Shown here piece after piece: positions 53,954 to 62,408 of a stretch of 64,000 nt of DNA (its first letter is position 1; each line of letters starts with the position of its first letter). Under the pieces are notes generated by a model. It saw only the letters and a program-made list of their open reading frames with translations. It made no database searches and was not told the DNA's origin. The DNA comes from Lujinxingia litoralis. Lineage in GTDB: Bacteria > Myxococcota_A > Bradymonadia > Bradymonadales > Bradymonadaceae. The DNA lies in the NCBI RefSeq assembly GCF_003260125.1, contig NZ_QHKO01000004.1:350780-414779 (forward strand), given 5' to 3'. A program made the translations under genes and the position numbers.

Positions 53954-55596
53954 GGAAAGAGCCCCCGCATCAGCTTGGCCTGCGACACCCGCTCCACCCC
54001 GGCGATGAGCGCCGCTGTGCGCAGATCGATCTTATGATCCTCCGCCTGAGCACTCACCCGACGGTAGGCCTGGGTCAGGAGCTTGCGCAGCCGCTCGTTG
54101 ACCTCGGACATCGACCACATGGTGTTCTGAAGCCCCTGCACCCACTCAAAATACGACACCGTCACCCCGCCGGCGTTGGCCAGCAGGTCGGGAAGCACGA
54201 GGATCCCACGCTCGCCAAGGATCTCATCGGCCTCGGTGCTGGTCGGGCCGTTGGCCCCCTCGGCGACCATCTTGCACTGCAGGCGCCCGGCATTGGCCGC
54301 GGTGATCTGGTTCTCCACCGCCGCCGGTACCAGCACATCGCATTTGAGTTCCAGCAACTCGGCGTTGCTGACCCGATCACCCTGGGCGTAGCCCTCCAAC
54401 GTCCCGACCTCGGCCACATGACGGTCCAGACGCTCAAAATCGATCCCCCCCGGATCAAAACAGCCCCCGGTATGGTCGCTGACGCCCACCACCGTGACCC
54501 CGAGCTCATCGAGGTAGCGTGCCGCGTGGCTGCCCACGTTGCCGTAGCCCTGCACCACCGCGGTCTTCTCATCCAGGCGCCAGCCCTGGTCTCGGGCCGC
54601 CTCCTCAATCACAAAGACCACCCCCCGACCGGTGGCCTCCTTGCGCCCCCGCGAGCCCCCCAGCACCACCGGCTTACCCGTGACCACCGTGGGCACCGCG
54701 TGGCCCACCTGCTCGGAGTAGGTGTCCATCATCCAGGCCATCGTCCGCTCGTTGGTCCCCAGATCCGGCGCCGGGATGTCTTTATCGGGCCCGATCATAT
54801 CGATGATCTCCGAGGTGTAGCGCCGGGTCAGACGCTGCAACTCCCGCGGCGAGAGCGTCTCCGGTCGCACCCGAACCCCGCCCTTGGCCCCGCCAAAGGG
54901 CAGGTGCATCAGCGCACACTTCCAGGTCATCCACATCGCCAGCGCCGTGACCTCCCCCAGATTCACATCGTGGTGGTAACGCACCCCGCCCTTGGTCGGC
55001 CCCATCGTCAACACATGCTGGACCCGGTAGCCAAAGACCGTCTCCACCTGCTCATACTCATCGCGCCGAAAGGGCAGCGTAACCACCTGGGAGCGCTGCG
55101 GAAAGAGCAGGCGCTGGCGCACATTATCGTCGAGCCCCATCAGCTGCGCGGCCTTTAAAAACTGCTGGTGCGCCAGGCGCAGCATCGGCGATTTCCACTC
55201 CCCGGCCCGCGCCCGGGCCCGCTCCAGGGCGTAGCGCACCGAACGACTTAAGAGCTCCCCATTAATCTGGCTCTTGACTAAATAGTCCTGAGCCCCAGAT
55301 TCCACCGCCCTTACCGCAAGCTGCATGTCGTCGAGCCCGGTCAAAATCACGATCGGCGTGGGGTCGACCCGTCCCTTAACCCTGGTGAACGTATCAAACC
55401 CCTCACTGTCCGGAAGCATCAGGTCGAGCAATACCACGTCGGCAGGCTTCTCCTCATAAAGAGCCAGCCCCTGGTCGACGCGATCGGCGATGCGTACGTT
55501 GAACCGCAATTCCAGCCCCCGTTTGAGCAGGCTCTCAATCAGGCGCATATGCACCGGATTGTCTTCGATCACCAGCACCTCCACCCGATCGCTCAT
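53950..55596 (-). CDS. Response-regulator receiver fused to glutamate dehydrogenase
   Basis: 548 residues. Residues 1-115 are a complete receiver domain: acidic pair in LVIEDNPVHM, phospho-acceptor in VVLLDLMLPDSEG (Asp58), Thr in VILTGLDD and Lys in DYLVKSQ. A short helical linker leads to a full-length Glu/Leu/Phe/Val dehydrogenase of about 410 residues: GPTKGGVRYH, WKCALMHLPFGGAKGG (catalytic Lys about 238), APDLGTNERTMAW (catalytic Asp about 278), Rossmann GYGNVGSHAARYL and AEGANGPTSTEAD. It would interconvert glutamate and 2-oxoglutarate plus ammonia, under phosphorylation control. ATG at 55596 has GGAGG five bases upstream; a GTG two codons earlier is less likely. It is the first gene of an operon with the hybrid kinase. 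Confidence 0.95.
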   Translation of the reverse strand: MSDRVEVLVIEDNPVHMRLIESLLKRGLELRFNVRIADRVDQGLALYEEKPADVVLLDLMLPDSEGFDTFTRVKGRVDPTPIVILTGLDDMQLAVRAVESGAQDYLVKSQINGELLSRSVRYALERARARAGEWKSPMLRLAHQQFLKAAQLMGLDDNVRQRLLFPQRSQVVTLPFRRDEYEQVETVFGYRVQHVLTMGPTKGGVRYHHDVNLGEVTALAMWMTWKCALMHLPFGGAKGGVRVRPETLSPRELQRLTRRYTSEIIDMIGPDKDIPAPDLGTNERTMAWMMDTYSEQVGHAVPTVVTGKPVVLGGSRGRKEATGRGVVFVIEEAARDQGWRLDEKTAVVQGYGNVGSHAARYLDELGVTVVGVSDHTGGCFDPGGIDFERLDRHVAEVGTLEGYAQGDRVSNAELLELKCDVLVPAAVENQITAANAGRLQCKMVAEGANGPTSTEADEILGERGILVLPDLLANAGGVTVSYFEWVQGLQNTMWSMSEVNERLRKLLTQAYRRVSAQAEDHKIDLRTAALIAGVERVSQAKLMRGLFP

Positions 55597-55728
55597 CGGC
55601 ACCTCCGCGTTGAACCCTCGCCGGCAACCCCTGCCCGACGCTGTGTGAGCCCAAAGCTAAACACCGCCCCCGGTCCCCGCGTACCCGCACACCCGAACGG
55701 GGTAAAGCCAGCGCCGCAAAAATTCGGT

Positions 55729-55744
55729 TATACTAACGTGTTAG
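55729..55744 (+). promoter_or_regulatory. Possible -10 element and inverted repeat before the LuxR gene
   Basis: TATACT at 55729-55734 resembles a -10 box, and CTAAC-GT-GTTAG at 55733-55744 is a small inverted repeat overlapping it. They lie about 110-125 bases before the LuxR start and in the 258-base divergent gap shared with the REC-glutamate dehydrogenase gene. No good -35 is seen. Confidence 0.35.
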
Positions 55745-55854
55745 CACCGCCCATCGGTGCTGCGGGCCGTGTGCGACACTCCTTCACAGGCCCCTTGCGG
55801 GGGCAAGGGACACCGCACGCGACTCTCCCCTTCGCAACCTAAGGAGCCCGCGCT

Positions 55855-56856
55855 ATGACTCGCGATATCGTCACTTCTTCTGCCCCTGTACAACCCGAGG
55901 GCGCAGCGACTCAGCTCCGGCTGGAGGCACTCAAACTGCTTCGAGACCGCGCCGACGCTGACGCCGCCGTTTTCTTCGACGCCCGAGAAGTCGAAGGCCA
56001 CCTCTATCTCGGCACCAGCCTCATCATCGGCGCCCCCTCGCTGCGCACCCCGCTGGTCGAGCTTCATGATCGCCCATTGCCCTCGTTGCTCGAGTCGGTC
56101 ATCAGAGGACCGACCGCCGAGGAACGCACCCAGTTTATCTCGGCGCGGCAGCGCCGAGATTTGCATTTTGTGGGCCCCGACGGTGAACTCCTGGATATGG
56201 CCGACTGGCCCAAACGCCTGGGAGCCAGCGACTGGATCGGCCTGGTGGTTTACTCGGGAGCCCGCTTCGTAGGCTGGATTGGTCTGTGGCGCCTGGCCCC
56301 ACGCTCGCCCTTCTCGCCAACGGCCATCCACCAGGTCTCACCACTGGTCCCCACCCTTCAGGACATCCTCATTCGCGCCCATCGCGCCGAGCTGGAGGAC
56401 GATACCCAGAGCACCATCTATGTCCTGATGAGCCCGGATGGCGAGCTCCTCCATGCCAGCCCCTCGGCCCAGCCCTGGTACCTCTCGGAGTACCGGGAGG
56501 AACTCTACAAGCTCACCCTGAACCCCACCGACGCCCCGCGCTACTTTGCCGGCATGAGCGCCGTGGTCACGCCGATGCATGGTCTGGGATGCCCGCGGGC
56601 CTACCTGATCACGCTCGACCCGGCCAACTACCCGCGCATCGTGCCCGAACTCGTGCTCACCCCCACCCAGATCGAGGTGGCTCGCCACGCCACCAGCGGC
56701 GCGACGGTCGACGAGATCGCCCGACTTCTCGACCGCAGTCCCCACACCATTAAAACCCACCTCAAGCACATCTATCGCCGCCTCGACATCTCCACCCGCG
56801 TGGAACTCGTCGAGCTGATGGGCGCGCTCCCCCCGCATCTGGCCGACGATCTCTGA
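55855..56856 (+). CDS. LuxR-type transcriptional regulator with GAF-like sensor
   Basis: 333 residues. The N-terminal half resembles a GAF/PAS-type sensor (RADADAAVFFDAREVEGHLY, SDWIGLVVYSGARFVGWIGL). The C-terminal 65 residues are a LuxR/GerE helix-turn-helix: LTPTQIEVARHATSGATVDE, IARLLDRSPHTIKTHLKHIY and RRLDISTRVELVEL. It lacks a receiver domain, so a ligand rather than phosphorylation is the likely input. It is divergent from the REC-glutamate dehydrogenase/kinase operon and may regulate it or itself. A paralogue with the same layout lies at 59316-60230. AAGGAG precedes the ATG. Confidence 0.92.
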   Translation: MTRDIVTSSAPVQPEGAATQLRLEALKLLRDRADADAAVFFDAREVEGHLYLGTSLIIGAPSLRTPLVELHDRPLPSLLESVIRGPTAEERTQFISARQRRDLHFVGPDGELLDMADWPKRLGASDWIGLVVYSGARFVGWIGLWRLAPRSPFSPTAIHQVSPLVPTLQDILIRAHRAELEDDTQSTIYVLMSPDGELLHASPSAQPWYLSEYREELYKLTLNPTDAPRYFAGMSAVVTPMHGLGCPRAYLITLDPANYPRIVPELVLTPTQIEVARHATSGATVDEIARLLDRSPHTIKTHLKHIYRRLDISTRVELVELMGALPPHLADDL

Positions 56857-57127
56857 CCGCTTCATTCCAACATAACGACTAATACTCAGGGGACCCCACG
56901 CAGGTTGCGGCACATCTAAGCTCGGCAACGACACACTCGACCCGTATGCGGGACACCTCTCGGTTGGCAGACCTGGCTCCGGCTCGCCCACCGCAGAGAG
57001 TTTCATCCCGCAGCCGGGAGCGTCATCATCGCTCCCTCAACTCGCCACTCACCGGAAGCCCCGTCGACGCCTGCCTCATCAGGCGTCCTCCCGGCGTAGT
57101 GCGCGGCCCCACGGCTTTTTTGAGGCG

Positions 57128-57982
57128 ATGATGATGAATGTTTCCCCCTGGCTCGTTCGCCGGCTGGCCATCGGCCTGTCCGCAAGCCTTGTGCTGGCGG
57201 CCTGCTCCGACCCTGACGCCCCCCCCGGGCAGGCCGACACCGAGGATGTCGGAGACGACGCCCCCCCGGTCATCAACGATGGCGGCGATCCAGATGGCGG
57301 TGGTACCAATGGCGGCGGCGAGGACTCCCTCGCTGACTTTGAATGGGCACAAACGTCGCTCAACATCGAGATCGCACCGCCTGCCGAAAGCGAAAACGGT
57401 AACGACGCTCTGGCTCCCGACTCCCTCGCCTACACGCTGCGGGCCGAAGTCACGGCCCGGCGCAACGAGGACGCCGAGCAGGAGGTCCCCATCACCACCG
57501 CCCGGGTAGGCATGGGCGATACCGACGCCGCCGATGACGCCGATTTCACCTGGGTCGATCTGACGCACCAGGGCGAGGGCATCTACACGGCCGAGGTCAC
57601 CGGCCTGGCGGTGAATTATCGAGCCCGCTTTGAAGGCCCGATCTTCGGCACCCGCGTCCACGACCTGGAAGACGTCACCCCCCACATCATCACGTCCCCG
57701 ACTCAAGGGCGGAGCTACTCGGACTCCAGCGACCTGTCCGTGAGTTACGAGCCGATAGAGATCAATTACTTCGCCATCCTCTCGCTCAACGGCACCGAGT
57801 TAACCCGCACCTCGCGCCGGGAAGAAAAGATGGCACTGGCCGTGCCCGCCAGCGAACTCAGCCCGGGCTCCCACCAGGTCGAGCTAACCCGGATGAAGTT
57901 TCGCGGCACCGTGGGCGGCGACACCGGGGGCGGTGGCATCATCTTGACGCTCACCCGCACCGTCAGCGTCGAAATCCAATAG
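57128..57982 (+). CDS. Acidic-linker lipoprotein of unknown function
   Basis: 284 residues. The signal peptide ends in LVLAACSDPD, a clear lipobox. An Asp/Gly-rich linker (TEDVGDDAPPVINDGGDPDG) precedes a beta-rich domain of about 210 residues with no recognised family. Three ATGs in a row begin at 57128; the second or third lies best relative to the upstream GAGG. It is flanked by the two LuxR genes. The 271 bases before it show no gene. Confidence 0.72.
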   Translation: MMMNVSPWLVRRLAIGLSASLVLAACSDPDAPPGQADTEDVGDDAPPVINDGGDPDGGGTNGGGEDSLADFEWAQTSLNIEIAPPAESENGNDALAPDSLAYTLRAEVTARRNEDAEQEVPITTARVGMGDTDAADDADFTWVDLTHQGEGIYTAEVTGLAVNYRARFEGPIFGTRVHDLEDVTPHIITSPTQGRSYSDSSDLSVSYEPIEINYFAILSLNGTELTRTSRREEKMALAVPASELSPGSHQVELTRMKFRGTVGGDTGGGGIILTLTRTVSVEIQ

Positions 57983-58034
57983 ACCCGGCCGGGCGTCCCC
58001 TCCCAACTGCAACCAGGCGCCCCCGGGCCCCTCA

Positions 58035-58072
58035 CACAAACAAGCGCGCCTTTACCGGCGCGCTTGTTTGTG
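58035..58072. terminator. Bidirectional intrinsic terminator
   Basis: A 16-bp perfect stem (58035-58050 and 58057-58072) with a six-base loop lies between the convergent lipoprotein and alpha/beta-hydrolase genes. The T-rich side is interrupted by G, so it may be weaker than the others. Confidence 0.8.
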
Positions 58073-58100
58073 TCGCACAGCCACCGCAGCCGACCGGGTT

Positions 58101-59213
58101 TCAGCGCGCCTCAATCCAGTCCAGTAGCGCGTCGACCACCTGAGGGTCGAGACGACGCGAAGCCTCGTTGTAGAGCAGCGCGTGCTGCGCGGTGAGCTCC
58201 TCGCGAGGCGTCTCCTGGGCCTTGAGCACGTGATCGGCCAGCGGTATCAGACTCAGCGTGACATCGAGCCCGGCGCCGCGCGCAGCCTCGGCCAACGCGC
58301 GCGCATCGAGCTGGGGATCGACCTGAAGGTCACGCTCCCCGCTGAGCACCAACACCGGCATCGACGCATCAAGCCCGGCCAGCGCCGCAGTGGGCTCCCA
58401 CAGCAGGATCTCCGCGGAGAACGCCCGGCCCTCCTCCGCCTGCAGCGCCTGCACCAGCTGCACCACCCCGGGGTAAGGACTCACCTGCGCGGCCCTCACC
58501 CGCTGACCTGCCGCGATCGTACGCAGCGCCTGATCAAGGCGCCCCAGTTGCGCCCTCACCCGGGACGCCTCCACCCCTGCATCCAAGAGCTGAGCCTCGA
58601 GCTGCCACTGGATCAATTCCCCCAGCGAGCGGCCCGAACTCGAGAGCAAGATCAGCCCGGCCGGCGCCACGCGCCCCTCCTCCACCGCCCGCAACGCATG
58701 CGCGCCCCCCTCGCTATGCCCGGCAATGAACACGCGCCCGGCGTCGACCTCCTCGCGTCCCGCCAGCACAGCTGCCGCTCCGGCGAGCTCCTCCTGATAG
58801 TCCGACCAGCTCAAGGCGCCGGGGAGCGCGGTCTGGCCGGTGGCTCGTTTATCGTAGCGCAACGACGCCACCCCGCGCTCAGCCAACGCCTCGGCCAGGA
58901 GCCTGGCCGAACCATTTTCTCCGGGCAAAAGCGGGCTCTCCCAGTTGCGATCGGTGGGGCCGCTCCCGGCCACCAGCACCAGCGCAGCCACCGGTCGCTC
59001 CACCACCGGGAGTACCAGCGTTCCATGCACCTGAGTCCCGGCCGCCTCAAAACTCACCTCTTCGGAGCGCACCTCATACACCTGCCCCTCCTCCCGCGAC
59101 GCCTCCACCGATGCTTCGTCCGCGGCCACCTGCGGCCCGGCTCCCGAGGCGCACCCCACCAGCGCTCCCAGGGCCACGATCAGCGCGCCCTGCTTAAGTT
59201 TTTCTCTCCTCAT
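58101..59213 (-). CDS. Alpha/beta-hydrolase lipoprotein
   Basis: About 370 residues. The signal peptide ends in VALGALVGCASG with a good lipobox, so the enzyme is anchored in the envelope. The hydrolase fold has oxyanion VLVAGSGPTDRNW, nucleophile elbow AGHSEGGAHALR (catalytic Ser), acid in VLSGERDLQVD and His in LADHVLKAQ. This matches dienelactone-hydrolase/peptidase-S9-like esterases with an N-terminal linker and lid. The substrate is unknown. ATG at 59213 has GGAGAGG upstream; the longer frame overlaps the neighbouring gene and is not supported. Confidence 0.9.
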   Translation of the reverse strand: MRREKLKQGALIVALGALVGCASGAGPQVAADEASVEASREEGQVYEVRSEEVSFEAAGTQVHGTLVLPVVERPVAALVLVAGSGPTDRNWESPLLPGENGSARLLAEALAERGVASLRYDKRATGQTALPGALSWSDYQEELAGAAAVLAGREEVDAGRVFIAGHSEGGAHALRAVEEGRVAPAGLILLSSSGRSLGELIQWQLEAQLLDAGVEASRVRAQLGRLDQALRTIAAGQRVRAAQVSPYPGVVQLVQALQAEEGRAFSAEILLWEPTAALAGLDASMPVLVLSGERDLQVDPQLDARALAEAARGAGLDVTLSLIPLADHVLKAQETPREELTAQHALLYNEASRRLDPQVVDALLDWIEAR

Positions 59214-59315
59214 GCACGACCTCTCCGTGAAAACACCAACACCACCTCGGCCCCGACGAGCATCGACCGGCACTGCCCCCACCGATGACGAGCTCGCCAC
59301 GCATCTAGGCCACCG

Positions 59316-60230
59316 CTACCCCAGACGCGCCGCCAACTCCAGTCGACTGGCCACGCCGAGCCGTTCATAGGCGTGTTTGAGATGGGTCTTGATGGTGTGA
59401 GGACTCCGCTCCATCGCCCGGGCAATCTCGGCGATGGTCGCCCCGGAACACGCGTACTCGGCGACGCGACGCTGCATCGGGGTCAGCGCAAAATCCGGCG
59501 CGCGCTCCGCTCGTCGGGCCGGCGCCACCTCCACCAACCTCCCCGCGCCCGACGCCCCCGCCAGCAGCCGAACCCGCAACACCCAGCCCCCGCGCACCAC
59601 CCGGCTCGCCACCGGCTCGCCATGCCGGACCATACGTTCCAGATCGGCGACACGCAGCGAAGGCGGCAGCGCCTGGGTCTGATAGAGAAGCCGGCCATCC
59701 GAGGCGTAAATAAGACTCAAACCGTCGTAGCCGGCCTGAGCCTGGTCCACCGCCCATCCGTACGCCCGCACGACATCCCCCACCTGCCCGACCCACTCCG
59801 AGAGCGCCGCCAGCTCCGCCGCCGCGTAGGTCCCCACGTGGCGCAAGAGTCCCAGCCAGCCCACCAACGCGTTCTCCCGATAAACGAGCAGCCCCGCCAT
59901 ATCTGACGCCCCGGACAACGCCGCGATCCACTCCGGATGCACCTCCCCCCGATCGCAGCGTCCGGTAAAGCGGCAAAAATCCCGCTCCGCCGGGCATTGA
60001 ATCTCCTGCGCCAGCTCCTCGCCTACACTCTCCCCATCGATCCGAGACTCCCACCCACCGGCCCCACAGCTCACCGGCCGAGCCCAGTGCAGCGCTCCCT
60101 CCACCTGACGCACCTCCGCAAAGATACCCCCCGCAGCGCCCACGCTCGCTTGCAGCTCCTCGATCAGCGCCACCAGGTGCTGCCTCGCATCCTCTTCTCT
60201 TGCCGCCAGGATCTGAGTCGCCTCATTCAT
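59316..60230 (-). CDS. LuxR-type regulator, paralogue of the one at 55855
   Basis: About 304 residues. N-terminal sensor-like region (VGAAGGIFAEVRQVEGAL, AGLLVYRENALVGWLGLL) aligns in pattern with the regulator at 55855. It has extra cysteines (IQCPAERDFCRFTGRC) that could bind metal or respond to redox. The C-terminal HTH is LTPMQRRVAEYACSGATIAE with RAMERSPHTIKTHLKHAYER, sharing RSPHTIKTHLKH exactly with its paralogue. The ATG at 60230 has GGAG eight bases upstream. It is transcribed toward the hydrolase gene, with about 100 bases between. Confidence 0.9.
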   Translation of the reverse strand: MNEATQILAAREEDARQHLVALIEELQASVGAAGGIFAEVRQVEGALHWARPVSCGAGGWESRIDGESVGEELAQEIQCPAERDFCRFTGRCDRGEVHPEWIAALSGASDMAGLLVYRENALVGWLGLLRHVGTYAAAELAALSEWVGQVGDVVRAYGWAVDQAQAGYDGLSLIYASDGRLLYQTQALPPSLRVADLERMVRHGEPVASRVVRGGWVLRVRLLAGASGAGRLVEVAPARRAERAPDFALTPMQRRVAEYACSGATIAEIARAMERSPHTIKTHLKHAYERLGVASRLELAARLG

Positions 60231-60393
60231 CGTCGCGCTCCGGAGCAGGGGTGGGGGGGGAGTTGCTTTACAAAAGGTAACACTCACACTCCCATCCCGG
60301 CCAGCGCGATCCCTGAGCCTCCTGCACTCGATACAACGCCTGCCCACCCCGGAGTCGGTCGCGAGGCCCCCAACAAAAGGCAAGAAATGAAAA

Positions 60394-60415
60394 AGCCCGC
60401 CGGCAATGGCGGGCT
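60394..60415 (-). terminator. Intrinsic terminator after the small membrane-protein gene
   Basis: An 8-bp stem AGCCCGCC/GGCGGGCT with a six-base loop, followed on the minus strand by a T run. It lies about 110 bases past the stop at 60526, before the LuxR gene. Confidence 0.75.
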
Positions 60416-60525
60416 ACGGGCGTGTTGGAGGGGCTGAGCAGGCAAGCTTTTCACCTACCCCGAGAATCACACCCCACATCGCTCTGCTCGGGCACCGCTG
60501 GCACAACGTCACGAGTGTGCTGAGG

Positions 60526-60741
60526 CTATTTCTGTTGCGCCTCAATCAACCTCTCTTCCCCAGCCTCGCTGGCCATTTCTATACCTGCCAACATGCCCAT
60601 AAACCCCAGAAACACCAAAATCACCACCCAGATCAACAACACCCAACCGCTGGCAGTCATGATCGAGTGATGTGACTTTCCACAGTCATCAAACTCATCT
60701 TGGTTCATATCATTAGATTGATTCGACCCTTGTAGTTCCAT
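60526..60741 (-). CDS. Small single-pass membrane protein
   Basis: 71 residues: an Asn/Asp-rich polar N-terminus (NQSNDMNQDEFDDCGK), one membrane helix (SGWVLLIWVVILVFLGFMGML) and a charged end (EERLIEAQQK). AGGTGGT before the ATG at 60741 and a terminator downstream support it. The DNA is lower in G+C than its surroundings. No family is recognised. Confidence 0.65.
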   Translation of the reverse strand: MELQGSNQSNDMNQDEFDDCGKSHHSIMTASGWVLLIWVVILVFLGFMGMLAGIEMASEAGEERLIEAQQK

Positions 60742-60810
60742 AACACCACCTATCGGCTCGAGCCGCCATCCGGGCACGAGATTAAATCGCTCGAAACGCT
60801 CCCGCGACAT

Positions 60811-61525
60811 TCGCCACGGGAAGTCAACGCCACCCGGGCTCTCTCGGCGATGTTCGCCCCTCTCCAGGTTGGACGAAAGTCAACGTGCATCCTTACCAGA
60901 CTCCGCGCATCATGTCACGACACGCCCTGAAAGGGGGCTGTGTGAAGCTAGTGAGCGAACCCGAAGAAGGGATGAGAGTTCTTCTACAGGTGTGGTGGCA
61001 AGTGCTCGTAAGCGAAGCATCGCGGGACCTACTCAACAGCAGGGAACATGCGCGCGCCCTGGCGGATTGTCGGTCGTCAAAAAGGGAGGCGCTCGGGTTC
61101 GCCTCTCTTACCCATATGTATCAACCTCATCCCAAAAACGCTGATTCGGCATGATTGCGCGCGCAAATCACCGGCCTGCTCGCCACGATATAGACATCGC
61201 AGGATGACTCCCCCGATTCAGCATCTCAAAATAACTCGAAGCCAGACTGGTTCGCGCGCGGCTCCTTGCGCAGCCCGGCAAGCTTCTCCTGCTTGCGCTC
61301 AATACACCTTTATCCGGGACGCGGCCCACGGCAAACCACTTCCCACGATCAAGCGAAGCCTGAATGTACCTCCCAGGAGGGTTTGCCTCGATACCCCCAT
61401 CATCAACATCAAGGGTCTTGGCTTCCAGGAAATTGAACCTCGCCGCGGGAACCTCGACGGGGTGGTCTGCGCGATGACCGGCTCGCCCAACTGCCGGCCG
61501 ACCGAGGCCCCCGTCGACAACGACA
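60811..61525. other. Poorly coding interval, probably decayed DNA
   Basis: About 715 bases with no frame that shows a start site, a domain and consistent codon use together. Several frames of 60-200 codons cross it, but none looks like protein. A hairpin at 61084-61107, preceded by an A run, would terminate minus-strand transcripts. The interval is best read as remnant sequence. Confidence 0.5.
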
Positions 61526-61873
61526 GTGGGCAGCCCGACGATAACCACAACCAGCCCACCGGCCTGCCAGGGCTACGAGTTCTGCGAAAGCGACGACGGA
61601 GTCTGCCGCCCCTACGCCGAGTGCCTGACGACCTGCAGCTTCAACTGCGTGATAAGTGACGATGGATGCTCTGGCGGCCTCAACCCGACCGCCTGCAACA
61701 TCCGCCCCCTGGGCTGCCTCGACAGCCGCGGAGTCGACCAGGCCTGCCATAACGCCGCCACTGCCCTGGCCTCCTGCGAGGAAGACGCCGGCTGCAGCGA
61801 AATCGCAGATGACGACGCCGCGAACAGCTGCACCGAATCCAGCTGCTGCACTGAACTCCAGGCCGTGTACTGA
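61526..61873 (+). pseudogene. Cys-rich secreted-protein remnant
   Basis: 115 codons from a GTG encode a Cys-rich sequence (GYEFCESDDGVCRPYAEC, TTCSFNCVISDDGC, CTESSCCTELQAVY) typical of disulfide-bonded secreted or lipoprotein domains. The start has no signal peptide. In another frame just upstream (61460-61560) the DNA reads NCRPTEAPVDNDSGQPDDN, the sort of acidic linker that should precede such a domain, so a frameshift probably separates the two parts. An intrinsic terminator follows the stop. Confidence 0.45.
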
Positions 61874-61930
61874 GGAACCATCACCGCGCGCACGTCAGCC
61901 CCCCGTGGCGAAGACATTGAATCAAAGCTC

Positions 61931-61960
61931 AAAAGCCGACCCCACCCGAGGTCGGCTTTT
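61931..61960 (+). terminator. Intrinsic terminator after the Cys-rich remnant
   Basis: An 11-bp perfect stem AAAAGCCGACC/GGTCGGCTTTT (61931-61941 and 61950-61960) with an eight-base loop and a short T run. It follows the stop by about 60 bases. Confidence 0.82.
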
Positions 61961-62174
61961 CGCGCATCAGATCGACGTAAAACATCACACTCGTCGATCG
62001 CGCCCCCCATCACCCGCTTCAGAACGGGACGTCGTGCGACTACCGGTAGGTCGTCGCCAAACCGACAAAGTTCCGCTTTCCCCCATGATCACTTCCCCTG
62101 AATCGACTCCCGATCGATGCAATACGACTACCGGCCCCTCGGCCTCCGCGTCACCCTCAACTCTCGATACCCCG

Positions 62175-62269
62175 CATGAACACACACTCTTGCGTAATCC
62201 CCAATCAACTTTTATGCTCCTGCCCCCCATAAACATGTACTCTTGCGTATCCCCCGGTTGGTTTTTATG
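62175..62269. repeat. Imperfect 42-nt direct repeat with 53-nt period
   Basis: Units at 62175-62216 and 62228-62269 each begin CATRAACA, share the exact block ACTCTTGCGTA and the later CCCC, and end TTTTATG. Most differences are C/T or A/G changes. The pair lies in the 535-base gap (61874-62408) before the right-hand lipoprotein; the rest of that gap shows only the terminator. Confidence 0.7.
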
Positions 62270-62408
62270 TGTTGAGATGCTTGGCGGTGGTACTGGCCGC
62301 AGCCACGGTGCGTTGGAGCTTGCTCCGACCAGTCGCTAAACTCGCTGTGCGGCGCCCTGTCTGGTGATCTCCTCCGCCGAATACAATGTCTGTTAGTGAG
62401 AGGATACG

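Noticed and set aside
60885..61154. Two overlapping plus-strand frames of about 90 codons
   Set aside because: No ribosome-binding site and no recognisable domain; the interval looks non-coding.
62175..62269. Two direct repeats considered as a CRISPR array
   Set aside because: Only two units, differing at many positions, with an 11-base gap instead of a spacer and no cas genes.
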